Shown: piece by piece, positions 45,423 to 57,618 of the stretch
How positions within the stretch are numbered: position 1 is the stretch's first letter
How the letters are laid out: the number at the start of each line of letters is the position of its first letter
Assembly: GCA_012934845.2 (NCBI GenBank)
Contig: WNNJ02003079.1
Span: forward strand, 1 to 64,000
DNA from: Pomphorhynchus laevis
Lineage: Eukaryota; Acanthocephala; Palaeacanthocephala; Echinorhynchida; Pomphorhynchidae
DNA: 64,000 nt
Direction: 5' to 3'
Notes under the pieces: generated by a model
What the model saw: the letters and a program-made list of their open reading frames with translations, nothing else
The model's database searches: none
Told to the model about the DNA's origin: nothing
Position numbers and translations under genes: made by a program

Positions 45423-46355
45423 ATGTCTGATGATAATAATAAAAAATGTTTGGATAGAAATGAACTTGCAAATCAGATCGTCACAGAATTTCCGAAATTT
45501 GGACTCAGTCAAATAAACACCCTATTAGAATGGCAAGGTAATTTACCACCTTATTGTAAGTTATGCCATGTTCGTTTCACTGGTCCAGAAAATGCTCTCG
45601 TGCACTTTAATCACGATCTTTGCATTTCTCATTTTTCACGATTACTCTACATAAAGCGTAAATATCTCGGCGAGATTGGCATTGGTTGTAACATTTGTTG
45701 TTGTGAGGTTAATACGATAGAGGTATTGAAGATTCATCAGAACAGCCCGAAGCATAGAAAGAAAATCGAAGCACGTGAATATATTCTTGAAATGGACAAA
45801 ATGTATAGTCGAATAAAGGAATCGCTTCTCATCTGTGATTTTAATATGAAACTAAATCTGAAAGGTAACACCAGCAGCAAAGAAAATGAATTTGAAGCGA
45901 ATAATATTAAAACAGGAAGATACTGTAACGTCGTTACAACAGAAGTAGATCCGAAGGCGTTGAATCCTTTGAACGGAAAAGGATTATCGTTATCAAGGAT
46001 AAATAACAAAAGTAGTCAGAATCGTACCAAGTCTAGACGGCACTATAAGCTAACTGAAGAAGAGAGGGGACAACAAATAAATGGAAAAATAACAGATAGT
46101 AATGGTGGTGGCTCAAATGGAAATACAGATGGCCTTGATTTTTCTCAAAATATAGCCAAATATACTGAGTCAGGGAGTGCTATTGTTAAAGTGAATACAA
46201 CAAGGAGAGCTAAGGGCAGCAGCACACGACGATCAACAAAATCTAGAAAAAATAAAAAGCTAGATGATGGAAAGACTTTTGAAAATGATTGTAACACTAG
46301 TCGAATCTATAGCGACAACAGGAATAACATAGCCAGGGCAATTGAGGCTAACTAA
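45423..46355 (+). CDS. Double U1/matrin-type C2H2 zinc-finger protein, 310 residues
   Basis: Finger 2 is textbook C-x2-C-x12-H-x5-H (C89, C92, H105, H111; 'HQNSPKHRKK'), the U1/JAZ/matrin type often used to bind double-stranded or structured RNA. Finger 1 ('YCKLCHVRF..VHFNHDLCISH', C45, C48, H61) has the first three ligands, with H64, C67 or H70 as the possible fourth. A helical segment follows ('REYILEMDKMYSRIKESL'). Beyond about residue 150 is a Ser/Asn/Lys-rich, probably disordered, basic tail with 'RRSTKSRKNKK', a likely nuclear localisation signal. It is a single uninterrupted frame with a polyadenylation signal 126 bp past the stop. I cannot name an orthologue. Role in RNA binding is inferred from the finger type only. 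Confidence 0.8.
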   Translation: MSDDNNKKCLDRNELANQIVTEFPKFGLSQINTLLEWQGNLPPYCKLCHVRFTGPENALVHFNHDLCISHFSRLLYIKRKYLGEIGIGCNICCCEVNTIEVLKIHQNSPKHRKKIEAREYILEMDKMYSRIKESLLICDFNMKLNLKGNTSSKENEFEANNIKTGRYCNVVTTEVDPKALNPLNGKGLSLSRINNKSSQNRTKSRRHYKLTEEERGQQINGKITDSNGGGSNGNTDGLDFSQNIAKYTESGSAIVKVNTTRRAKGSSTRRSTKSRKNKKLDDGKTFENDCNTSRIYSDNRNNIARAIEAN

Positions 46356-46480
46356 AAAAAACACTGCGATCGTGCTATTTTTCATGGGTTATTTTAAAGG
46401 AAGATTTGATTTATATTGTAAAACGTATGATGGGTCAATCGATTTATGTAAACGTATGCAAACAACTTTCTAAATTTTAA

Positions 46481-46486
46481 AATAAA
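46481..46486 (+). terminator. Polyadenylation signal AATAAA of the zinc-finger gene
   Basis: Canonical hexamer 126 bp after the stop codon of the preceding gene. Its position fits a short 3' UTR; use is inferred. Confidence 0.6.
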
Positions 46487-46984
46487 ATATTTCTCAAGCA
46501 CACATAAGCATGCCGATTTTTTCTTTTACAAACAACAACAGAAATACGTTCATTGAGCTTCTAGTTTGATTGATTTAAGATATTATAAAGTATACTGCTT
46601 AAATGCAAATAAGGCTTTTGAACGCTAAAAATTTATATTTTCCTAAGTTAGATACCAGATAGTTGATATCGTCGTTATATCAGACAAAATAATTTTTTAA
46701 AATGAAATTTAAAAAAATTGGTCAAAAAAATTAAAAATATAATAAATTTAAAGTTTCCTTTATTTATAATCTAATTATTAAATTATATATTTTATTAAAA
46801 TAAAGATATCATTTTGAATGTAGCTTCGTTATCGCTCACGTATACATAGCAATGCTTATTTAAACAATAATCAATTTATTAGTTATTATCAACAATAGTC
46901 GATTAATCAGGATCAGATATAAGGAAAAATATATCTGATTTTATAAATAAGTACATTAGATATAAGTAAATAATGGTAAATATA
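46487..46984. other. AT-rich spacer, no gene seen
   Basis: Between the zinc-finger gene and the PLE. The last part ('gatcagatataag') shows some repetition with the PLE linker start, but is too weak to annotate. Confidence 0.45.
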
Positions 46985-49163
46985 TAATTCTAAAAGTAAA
47001 TAAATAATATGATCAGATATAAGTAAATATATTTCAAAACTAAGCTGTTACCACTATTAGAATGAAAAAAGTGTAATTATAATAAAGAATTGAAATTAAT
47101 ATGTAACGATGATATTAGATACTATATAGAAACAGAATGCAATTGCAAAAGTCTTAATTTTGACAAAATAAATAAACATATATGTACTCAAAATCTAAAA
47201 TTAATTGAAAATAAGGAATTAAGGAAAATGCTATCAAAAGGGTATAAATATAGATTAAATAATAACAACGACAAAAATAAAATTTACAATTCGATATATA
47301 ATAACTTAAATGATTACTTTAGTGAGCTGATTAATAGTGAAAGCTTAAATATATCAAATATAAACATTTGGAAAACTTATATATTAGAAAAAATTAGAGA
47401 GACAATGAGAATAACAAACAATTATAAAAGGAAAGATAAAATTAATAAAGATATGTATAAAGAACTTACTAAATTAAAGGATAACTATATAATAACAACT
47501 ATTGATAAAGCTAGTAATAACTTTGTCTTCACATGCAAAAAGCTTTATTATGATATACTGATTAAAGAGGTTAATTCTAATGATTTAAATGTTAATCCAA
47601 CATATAAACGTAGTGAGTTAAGTTTAGAAACAATTATAACAAGTCACTGTTTTATAATTGATAAAAAGGGTATAAAGGTTGAATCAGATAATAAAACTAT
47701 ACCAATATTATATTGGAATCCAAAATTACATAAAAATCCAATAAAACCTGGGTTCATATGTAGTGCTTTTAAATGTACATTAAAACCACTTTCTGTCTAT
47801 ATGAATAAAATACTTAAAGTAATTAAAGCACATTTTAAAAAATATTGCAAGGTAATCGAAATTAATACTGGTATAAAACACTATTTAGTATTAATTCTAC
47901 AAAAGAATTTTTAGAACAGACAAAAGGAATAAATTTTCAAAATATAAATACATACGATTTTAGTACGCTTTATACAAATCTAGATTTAGTAGATATTAAA
48001 GAAGCGTTAGTAAAATTAATTAACCTTATATTCGGAAAAATATATACATATATATGTTATAATAATTATAACGCCTATCTAACAAAAATTAAACCATCAA
48101 ATAAATATAAATATATGGATAAAATTGAATTAATAGAATCCTTAAATATTTTGATAAATCAAAATTATTTAAAAGTAGGGACATCTATATTTAGACAAGT
48201 AAAAGGTGTTCCAATGGGTGGTAATAGTAGCCCAATTATAGCTGACTTGTTTTTAAGCTTTATAGAATATGAATTTGTTCATAACTGTGTAAAAACTAAA
48301 TCTAAACAATATAAATATATGAAATATATGTTTCGATACATTGATGATATATGTGTATTTAATTCTAATAATTTTTATTCAATTAGTGAGCACATTTATC
48401 CAGAAAGCCTTATTCTTAACAAAACCAATATTAATGATAAAGAAGGTGTATATCTAGATATTAACATTAAATTAACATTAACTAAAACTATTATTAATTT
48501 ATATTGTAAAGATGACATATTTAAATTTACAAGAAACATATTTTTGCATGAGCATTCATGCATACCATATAATATAAAATATAATACATTAAATAATGAA
48601 ATTTTAAGAATTGCAACAATATGTAATGATATTGGCTTTCTTCAAAATCATTTAAATAATTTAATAGATACATATTTTAAACTAGGTTATTATAAAAATA
48701 ACATCAAGCAGAAAATAGTAAAATATATAAATCAACACAATAATATAAAGAATAAATTTAAACTCTTAAGTGGCAAATTTTTATGGATGGATAATAAATA
48801 ATATACTTTGTATTAGAATAAGATACTAGATAGTTATTTCAGAGGAAATACATCATTAGCATGTATTTGGCCCCGCTGCTATGTTGGGTAGATGAGTTAG
48901 GGGCCGAAACCTGATAGCATAGCAGTTCCTCCTGATGACCTCTAATTCTTATTCTGATACAACGTCTGTTATTTATTAGTCAATTCATAAAAATGACGTT
49001 TATTTTAAATTTCAATTTTTTATTTTAACTTGATTTAAATTATAGAAAATCTTATAACAATTATTAATTTTATTATTTAATTATTAAATTTTGATTTAGC
49101 ATTATTATGTGTTGTTTATTTTATAATTATATTAAATACGTAGACTCAGTTAGCTGATTTGAT
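46985..49163 (+). mobile_element. Penelope-like element, best-preserved RT copy
   Basis: Collinear with 38.2-40.3 kb. The linker and N-terminal RT part are open at 47090-47914 ('ETECNCKSLNFDKINKHIC', 'RKMLSKGYKYR', 'ITTIDKASNNFVF', 'WNPKLHKNPIKPGFI'). The RT core and thumb are open at 48115-48801 ('VPMGGNSSPIIADLF', 'FRYIDDICVF', 'YLDINIKLTL', 'HEHSCIPYNIKYNTLNNEILR'). There is about one break in between. The 3' module lies at 48846-48925 and the terminus 'cgtagactcagttagctgatttgat' at about 49138-49163. The N-terminal endonuclease is absent, so it is 5' truncated like its twin, and not autonomous as it stands. Confidence 0.93.
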
Positions 49164-50201
49164 CATTTAGCTGACCAAATCAGCTATATTGGTCGACATA
49201 TATTGGTCGTAACAAACATGGATTGAAAAAATGCATTGAACACCATATAACATTGAATAGGAGCTATATCATACCATTTACTTCTTTTAGATCACAAGTT
49301 AATTAAAATATAATGTTAGTAGCTATTGCATATCATAAGTTTAATTTTGATAAAGCTTTCTCCATTTATTAATTATCATGTGTTATACAGAAGGCCCTTT
49401 TTAACAAAAATAGGATTATAATTTGATGATTTCAATTAAAAATATCATATCAATTTTAATCATTAATTAATATTTCTTTATATATAGATTCATAGAGAAA
49501 TAATGTTACATCTGCTTATTATTATGCCTAAATAAGAAGAATTTAATTTGTTCTTTCAATAGCAATATAATTATTTTCTATTTTGATGTTTCGATGCAGT
49601 TTCGATGCAATTAATTTTAAAGCTAATTTGTGCGATTATAACATTATAACATAAGGAGTGTTTACATTTTTTGTGAAACTTTCTGGTAACTATCATATTA
49701 CCTTACGACATTCAGTGAATCAATTCCAAATAATATTTTACTTTGGACAGGTAAACTTTAGAAAATATTCATTTTATATGAATATGCTATTAGTAAACGT
49801 ATCAAAATATATTTTTGTATATTACTTATCATTTAAAAATACTAATAATATACAAAACAGTTATTTGATCTAATTATTGTATCAGAATGTATTTTATTTT
49901 CTTCAGGGTAAATTTTAAAAGCATTTTAAAGAAGCAATACACTGGAAAAATGCTTGCAATTTTTAATGTACGACTAATTTGATTAATAAATTATCAACAT
50001 AATTGTTTATAATTCATTAAATTAATAAATTACAGTAAAGCAATCTGATGTTAGATGGCTTTAGTGAGTGTAAAAATACACATGAAACAAACAATATATT
50101 TGAATGTCTTGATTTACTAGCGTGATTTAAGTTTGTCCCGGGCTCTGGATCGGTCATAAGACAACCAATTCAGCATGGTGACATTTAATTTAGATGTATC
50201 A
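49164..50201. other. AT-rich spacer, no gene seen
   Basis: A 71-codon frame (49658-49873) has no motif. Just after the PLE end, AGCTGATTTG and CAAATCAGCT form a 10-bp inverted repeat across the boundary. Confidence 0.5.
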
Positions 50202-53200
50202 ACATGAATTTAATAATAATAAAGATTTTATAAATAATAAAGAATAAATAACAGATAACAAGGGTCAACAGTTTAAGATAAGACTGACAATGAAATCTTA
50301 ATTATTCTTCTGGATCCTCTTAGTCTTCACACCATTATTCAGGCCTCAAATCCATGGGGATCTAAGCCCCAACCGATCCAACACGCCGCCTTCCGACTGA
50401 ACCACCCGGGGTCTTTCACCCCCCCCCGAAGAATCCAATCGGTGCGGACTATGCTGGGTAAACGAGAGACGAGGAGCTTCAGGAACCTTAGTCTTTGCTC
50501 TGGGGGACATCCTTTTGAAAAGAAGACTTATCCCGTATAGCCCAGGTGCCCCCAAAGGCGCACCTGGGTTTTCCCTTTCAACGACAAATGTTGGCCCGTT
50601 TCAGAGCCCACCTAGCTTTCTTCAGGATACGCGTTTAAGTCTATCCAGGTCGGCTTTCGCCGACCAGTTCACCGAAACGGTGAACCCTAGGTATTTTACT
50701 CGACTTGTGAAGGTAAGGAGTGGTTCAGAGGCAAATATGGATGAGAGCGCAAATAGTGCTAGTCTCTTAAGTTTTTTCTTCATCGCAAAGGAGTCATGAA
50801 AAACTACCACCTGCGATTTTGCGGAGTTTAAAATAAGATTTGATTGGGGTAGCTGGTCTTTTAATCTTGAAAAGAAACGGCTGATGTCGGAGACTACATC
50901 TTTACACCCGCGTCCAGTGAACAGGGCTGTGGTGTCATCAGCGTACACCACTAGACGTTGTTCACGTTTAAATATTTTAAATAGAATAATTGAGGCAGCA
51001 AGATATAAGATTGGAGAAAGTGGTGAACCTTGAGGCACACCCGTAATAGGGTAGAACTGACGCGCATCAGGGTCGTCTTCATAATAAAATCGCTTGGTGT
51101 ACAACAGTATCTCCACCCTATTAACAATTCTCGCAGGCAACCCGAGAGACCTGAGAGAAGAGATAACAAATAGAATGGAGATGCGGTCAAATGCAGCGGA
51201 AAAATCAAGGAAAACAGACACAGCTAGCTGATGACTGTTCTCCTGACAAAGCTGATGCACTTCACTAACTGCTGAATAGACCGAGCGACTTTTGACCAAC
51301 TCATGGAAACCAGGTGTGATTAAGTTTCGCCTAATCGAATGATCGCGGATTCTACGTGCAAGCGCTTTTTCGTAGATCGATACGAGGGAATTTTGAATCG
51401 AAATGGGCCGCAGATCTTTAGGACAAGAGACCGGATACTTTTTTGGAATAAAAATTCTCTTGCTAATGTTGATGCCGGCCACATCGGATGGGGTGGCTAA
51501 TAGCATTGTGACGGCCACCTCCCTTCTTTGATCGGCTGTCAATAGCTGACAGACACGAGAAGAGAGTGGAGCGACGGATTTGAAGGTGCCCGGAAGAGGC
51601 CCCCAGGCGTTGAGAATATCTGTGACAGATAAGTTTCTACCTCTGAAGTCTCCCCAGGGCAGGATTGGTTGCAAGGTTTGTCGGAGTGGGATTGTATAAG
51701 TGACCTTTATAGGTAGTCGATAAAATCGCGGTAGCTTGCGAAGAGAGGTAGGAATTAAATTTGGTTAAACTCTCATTACCAATTCGGGGGAAGCGTTGGA
51801 TAGCTGCCTGGAAGAAAGCCACTCTGATCGGGTCAAAGTGGAATCTTCTACGAAGCAGCGTATCCTCTTCTAACCGCCAGCGAATTAGATCATGAGAGGT
51901 GGACAGATGTTGTCGCGACTGCTCCGTACAGAAGGGTTTTAGCAACCACTTCTCATGGAGCAGTAATAAGTCGAGGAGTGAATTCGTTGATATGCAATGA
52001 AAAGTGGGTGACGGTGGTTTATGAATAAGATAACCATTCCTGGCTCTGCGGGGTGCAGCATTAATCCAACGACCAGTTCTGTCGTTGAAGTCACCTAGTA
52101 CCATGTCGTAGCCGCTATCAATAATACCATCCAGTAGGGTATGATTCTTGTGAATCTCCCCTGAACGGTTTATTACATTGGCTAGACTGAGGCGTTTACC
52201 GTTCTTAACGAGTGAAACTACCAAACAAGACAAGGCTGGACAAGAGTAATTTATCAGGAGGGAGGACCTTAAAGAGCACTTAACTAAGGTCAAGAGTCCT
52301 TGAGATGAAGATGAGTGAGGTGGGGTTATGTACGGAGTATAGTGGGAACAAATTTGCTTTGGGATGAATCGAGTAATGTCCTGGGAGAGATGGATAGACC
52401 GCGTCTCCTGAAGGACTATAACATCTGCGTCTCTACCAGATAAAAGTCTAAGGGCAGAAGCACCTCCCGAATTCCACTGAATGATATTCAGTGAAAAAGG
52501 CTCGGGTTTACTCACCATTGTGTCAGACAAGTTGGACGGGGGCAGCCAACCTAGACAGAGCTAGGTGCAGGAGGGTTGCCCCTCCCGCCACTAGCCCAAT
52601 CCAGGGTCAGAGCCCCCTGGGCAATATCATCATTTCCCAACGAGGTGGCAACTTTATCATGCAGCAATTTCCCCATCTTAAGGGGAGGAACCGTTCGTGT
52701 TGAGGCACAACGTTTTTTTATTTAGGCCTCACCATAGCTGGCTCCAACGGCACTGAGGCTGAACCAAGGAAAGCCGTCAGAAGGGGGGCCATCATTCTCT
52801 TTATCTGTGCCAAAATAACTTTCTTATTATTGCCAATTAGAGATAATATGTCCGAGTTTGACATTCTGTCTGCCGGCGCAGAAACGGATGCGTAGTCTTT
52901 TGAAGTAGGGGTCGACTTGGCAGAGAATCTTCTTTGATAGTCTTTGAAGATTCGGCAGCGTCGCGACCACGCGGGGTGGTCTCCCCCGCAATTGATACAG
53001 GCAGGAGGGGTCACACACCTCCCCCTTAGACATATTATCGCATGAAGTAAGTCCACAAAGTGCCCCCAGCTGTGGCATAGGTTGCAATGTTAATAAGTAA
53101 ACGAGTCTTGATCAACCAGGGTAAACCTTAAGTTATACCCCAGAAAGGGGTTAATTGCGGCCTCGGATAACAACAAAGCATTGTCTAAATCTGCCGTACA

Positions 53201-53791
53201 AAAGGCAATCAGGAGTACATCTCCTCTCTTCGACTTAAGCCCTCTTATTGATTCCAATTTATAGGTCTTCTGAAGGAGGTCAAAATCTTCTTCTTTGAGG
53301 CGAGGAGGGTAGTTCGTAATTTTGAGGGTCGCCTAAATAGGCTTTAACAATAACGTTCCTATGTGGAATAGGCTCTTCTTGAAAAACTGTTCGTAGGCTT
53401 CCAGCAGAGCAGGGGAAGCAAATGAAACTTTGACAGTGTTTACATACGTTCTCACAGAATTAAAGACTATTCTATCGGGGTAGTCTTTAACGAAGGTACG
53501 GAGAAAGACAGTAAATAATCTGTGCCTTTCGATATGTTTTGTAGCTGAGATAAACGCTAAATTATTAAGTTTTGGAATAAGGGAAAGTTCCCCCGAGTCA
53601 GATGCTGAGTTAGAAACAAATTTACTAACCATAGGATTGTTGATTGTCATTGTAGAAGTAGAAAGTATATCTTTTTCGAGAGATTCCGTTCCAAAATCGA
53701 AGATTTCTGAAGCATTTTTGCAGGAGCTTTAATGCTCCGACGCACACAAAACGTTGTTACTTGTACACATTTTTCAGGCCAACATGAATTT
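50202..53791 (-). mobile_element. LINE-J copy c1, two ORFs, internally deleted
   Basis: Minus strand, flanked at both ends by acatgaattt (50202-50211 and 53782-53791). ORF1 relics: 53650-53333 ('LIPKLNNLAFISATKHIERHR') and zinc knuckles at 53056-52718 ('CINCGGDHPAWSRRC'). ORF2: endonuclease open at 52530-51637 ('PFSLNIIQWNSGG', 'DADVIVLQETRSIHL', 'YDMVLGDFNDRTGRW', 'STSHDLIRW'). RT is open at 51674-50622 ('LDFSAAFDRISIL', 'GVPQGSPLSPILYLAAS', 'LVVYADDTTALF'). Compared with c2, about 90 codons between endonuclease and RT are missing near 51680, with a frame change. The C-terminus (50555-50346) is in another frame. The 3' tail is a TTATTA-type repeat. Confidence 0.92.
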
Positions 53792-53921
53792 AGTAAGTAA
53801 GTAAGTAAGGGTTTTATTAATAACTATATAACTGATAAAAACTTAAGAAACAAAAACATGCAAAAGACAACTTAAAATAGAAACTGTTCACGACGTGTAT
53901 TTTGGAATCTTCAACTTATAT

Positions 53922-56380
53922 TCACGGCCTCAGGTCCAGAGGGATCTGAGCCCCTCGGCCACACCAGCGCGCCGCCCTCTGACTGAACCATTCGGGGTCT
54001 CTCACACACCTAAGAGTCCAGTCAAGGCGGACTATGGTTGGTAATCTCGAGATGAGGAGCTTGAGAAACCTTAGTCTTTGTTCTGGGGGACGTCCTCGTG
54101 AGAAGAAGACTAATCCCGAGATAGCCCAAGTACCCCAGAGGCGCACTTGGGTTATCCCATTCAATGACAGATGCTGGGCCCGTTTCAGAGCCCACCTAGC
54201 TTTCTTCAGGATACGTTTAAGTCTATCCAGGTCAGCTTTCGCCGACCAATTCACCGTAACGGTGAACCCCAGATATTTTACTCGACTCGTGAAGATGGGG
54301 AGTGGTTGATGCTGCAAAATGGAGGAGAGTGTAGAGAGTGCTAGTCTCTTAAGTTTCTTTTTGGTGGCAGGAACGCCATTAAAGACAAACACCTGTGATT
54401 TAGAGGAGTTTAAAATAAGATTGGATGGGGGCAACTGATCTTTTAATCTTAAAAAGAAACGGCTGATGTCAGAGATTACATCTTTGCACCTGCGTCCAGA
54501 GAACAAGGCTGTGGTATCATCAGCATATACCACTAGATGTTGATCACGTTTAAAATTCTTGAATAATACAATGGATGCAGCAAGATATAAGATAGGAGAA
54601 AGTGGGGATCCTTGAGGTACACCTGTAATAGGGTAGAACTGACGCGCATCAGGGTCGTCTTCATAGTAGAACCGCTTGGTGTACAACAATATCTCCACCC
54701 TGTTAACAATTCTCGCAGGCAACCCAAGGGACCTGAGAGAGGAGATAACGAAGGGAATGGAGATCCGGTCAAATGCAGCTGAAAAATCAAGAAAAACAGC
54801 CACAGCAAGCTGATGACTATTATCCTGACAAAACTGATGCACTTCACCAATTGCTGAATGGACCGAGCGCCCTTTGACAAACCCATGAAAACTCGGTGGG
54901 ATCAAATTACGCCTACATAAATGAACGCGGATTCTACGCGCAAGCGCTTTCTCGTAGATGGATATGAGGGCGTTTTGAATCGAGATGGGCCGCAGATCTT
55001 TAGGACAAGTGATTAATCTCTTTTTAGGTAAAAAAAACTCGACGGCTGATGTTGATTTCCGCTATGTCAGACGGGGAGGCTAATAGCATTGTGATGGCGA
55101 CCTCCTTTCTCTGACTGTATGTCAAAAGCTGACAGACACGAGTGGTGAGTGGCGCGTGGGATTTGGAGGTGCCCGGGAGTGGTCCCCAGGAGTTAAGGAT
55201 ATCTGTAACAGACAAGTCCCTACTCCTGAAGTCACACCAAGGCGGGATTGGTTGGGGAGAATGAGTGGCTCCATAATTGTGTAAGGAAAGTGACTCCTCT
55301 AAAACTTTGTCAAGGCCTATGCTACCAATCCAAACCAAGGCTCTATCCTTCCAGCAAACAAATTTCTCCTTCTTGAATATCTTCCAGAAGGAAGCCTGAG
55401 AAGGGTTTTGGTGAGCAATGCTTGCCCTATCCCTGCTCAGCTGGAGCCTATATCTAGAGCTCCAATATTCATTCGAGAGGATATGTCTGGCGGAAACAGA
55501 GAGATTGGGAAGGTGCAACATTTTAGCTAGGACCTTGAGCTTTGTTGGAGTAGGATTGTATATTCGACCTTTGTAGGTAGTCGAAAGGATCGCGGTAGCT
55601 TGCGATGAGAGGTAGGAATTAAATTCGGTCAAACTCTCAATTCCAATTCTGGGGAAGAGTTGGATAGCTGCCTGAAAGAAGGCCACTCTAATAGGATCAA
55701 AGTGAAACCTTCTTCTAAGCAACGTATCGTCCTCTAGCCGCCAGCGAATTAGGTCATGAGAGGTGGTCTGTTGTTGACGCGACTGCTCGGTGCAAATGGG
55801 TTTCAACAACCACATCTTATGTAGCAGTAATATGTCGAGGAGAGAATTTGTTGTAGAGCAATGAAAGGTTGGGGAAGGTGGTTTATGAATAAGATAGTCG
55901 ATCCTTGCTCTGCGGAGTGCTGCATTAATCCAACGACCAGTTCTGTCGTTGAAGTCACCAAGTAACATGTCATAACCGCTCCCCAATATTTGATCCAGGA
56001 GGTCACGGTTTTTGTGAATTTCTCCTGGCCGAATATAGACATTGGCTATGCTTATACGCTTACCGTTCTTACAAAGTGATATAGCTAAACAAGATAGGGC
56101 TGGACAAGAGTAGTTTAATAGGAGGGATGATCTTAAGGAGCTTTTTACTAGGGTTAAAAGACCTTGTGATGAAGAGGAGTGAGGGGGGTTATGTAAGGAG
56201 TAAAGTGGGTGTATATGTGCATAGGGATAAATCGAGTAATATCCTGGGGAGACGGTTAGACCGCGTCTCCTGAAGGACTATAACATCGGCATCTCTACCA
56301 GATAGAAGGCTAAGGGCGGAAGCACCTCCCGAATTCCACTGAAGGATATTCAGTGAAAAAGGTCCTTGATTACTTCCCAT
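53922..56380 (-). pseudogene. LINE-J c2 ORF2, APE endonuclease plus reverse transcriptase
   Basis: Starts 'MGSNQGPFSLNILQWNSGG' with 'DADVIVLQETRSN'. Catalytic 'YDMLLGDFNDRTGRWINAAL' (near 55980) and 'TTSHDLIRWRLEDD' follow. The piece 55986-55024 runs through the linker to 'RDLSVTDILNSWGPLPGTS'. RT at 54905-53922: 'FHGFVKGRSVHSAIGEVH', 'VFLDFSAAFDRISIPFVI', 'GVPQGSPLSPILYLAAS', 'LVVYADDTTALFSG', 'KYLGFTVTVNWSAKADL', 'ISGLVFFSRGRPPEQRLRF', end '..QIPLDLRP'. The catalytic YADD is intact. Frame breaks lie near 56150 and 54960. Confidence 0.92.
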
Positions 56381-56414
56381 TGCGTAAGTGTTACCGAAGT
56401 GGGACGCCCTCCAC

Positions 56415-57612
56415 CTAGTCGCAACTAGAGGCGGAAAAGTCGCCTTTACCGCTTCCCGTCACGACAAATGGAGTCGCTTGCCCACGGGCGATATCTTCAT
56501 TTCCCTCGTTAGCCATAGCCCAAATCGAATCCTTCCGAGCAAGCTTCAGAGCGGCTATGCTTAGCGCTGACCCGTTTCGTTTCTTAGATTTTGGTGGCTT
56601 CTTAATATTGTTGGTCTTCCCAGAAGGAGGAGAACGGAAGGATTCCGCTAATTGACCCACCAATTTTTGGACCAATTTTTCAAGTTGAATCATTGATGCC
56701 TGATGCTACATTTCAATAAGTTTAAGAATTTCTGTGTCCGGCATCCTGTCGTCATTCTTGTTAGACGATACAGCTTCCACGAAGCTAGTCGGTTTTGCTG
56801 TTACACCCCTGTGTCTCTTTTGGTACGCCTTAAAGATTTTACATTTTTTTGACCATGCGGGGTGCTCACCACCGCAGTTTGCGCAAAATGGCTTACTTTC
56901 GCACTTCTCAGGATGTATAGCAGTTGTACCACACACGCCGCACTTATGTGGTAAAGAACATCCAGTGGACCAATGCCCCCACTGATGACAATTGTTGCAG
57001 TGAGGGTACGTTAGTGAGTCGGTTTCGATTATTGAAAATCTCAAATTATACCCCATAAAAGGATTGCATGTTGAAATCGATAGTTTTAGAGCTTCATCAA
57101 CCGGGGCATTGCAGAACGCAACGGGAATGGGGAAGCCTTTAATCCCTTTTATAAAGCGCACGTTAGAGATTTTGTAATCAGTTTCTAGGGCTGATATATC
57201 TTCTTCTGAAATGTATGTGGGCATATTATTTATCTTGCCAGGATTGGTTTGGAAGCAATTATGCCTTGTTCCGAATGCTGTTTTTTAAAGTAGTCTACGT
57301 ACGACATTGCGAGATCAGGAGTGCAGAATGAGATTTTAATCTCAGATTCATAATATTTAATCGCATTGAACAATATCCTTTTTTAAATCGATGAGCAAAG
57401 CCTCTTATAAAAACATTGAACATGTTCTGCCTTTCCAGAGGCACCAAAAGTCTGATAATCACCAGGTTGGATAATTTTGGTACCGGGGGAAGTTCACCCT
57501 CCGGAATATATTCAAGAGAACCTAAATCTCCACTTACCTCGTTTATTGCATTGGCAGGAAAATTAGTTTTCATTGAGTTCTTTGAACGCTCCGACATGCT
57601 AAATTTACTCAT
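56415..57612 (-). pseudogene. LINE-J c2 ORF1, gag-like protein with three zinc knuckles
   Basis: RNA-binding gag-like protein of Jockey/I/R1 elements. It starts at MSKFSMSERSK (57612). Segments: 'YIPEGELPPVPKLSNLVIIRLL' near 57500; 57224-56706 with an RRM-like stretch ('ISNVRFIKGIKGFPIPVAFCN', 'NPFMGYNLRFSI'); and three knuckles CNNCHQWGHWSTGC, CGVCGTTAIHPEKC and CANCGGEHPAWSKKC. The basic Ser/Lys-rich tail ends at 56415. Two or so frame changes (near 57260 and 56700) interrupt it. The ORF2 start codon follows 32 bases after the stop. Confidence 0.88.
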
Positions 57613-57618
57613 TTTTTG

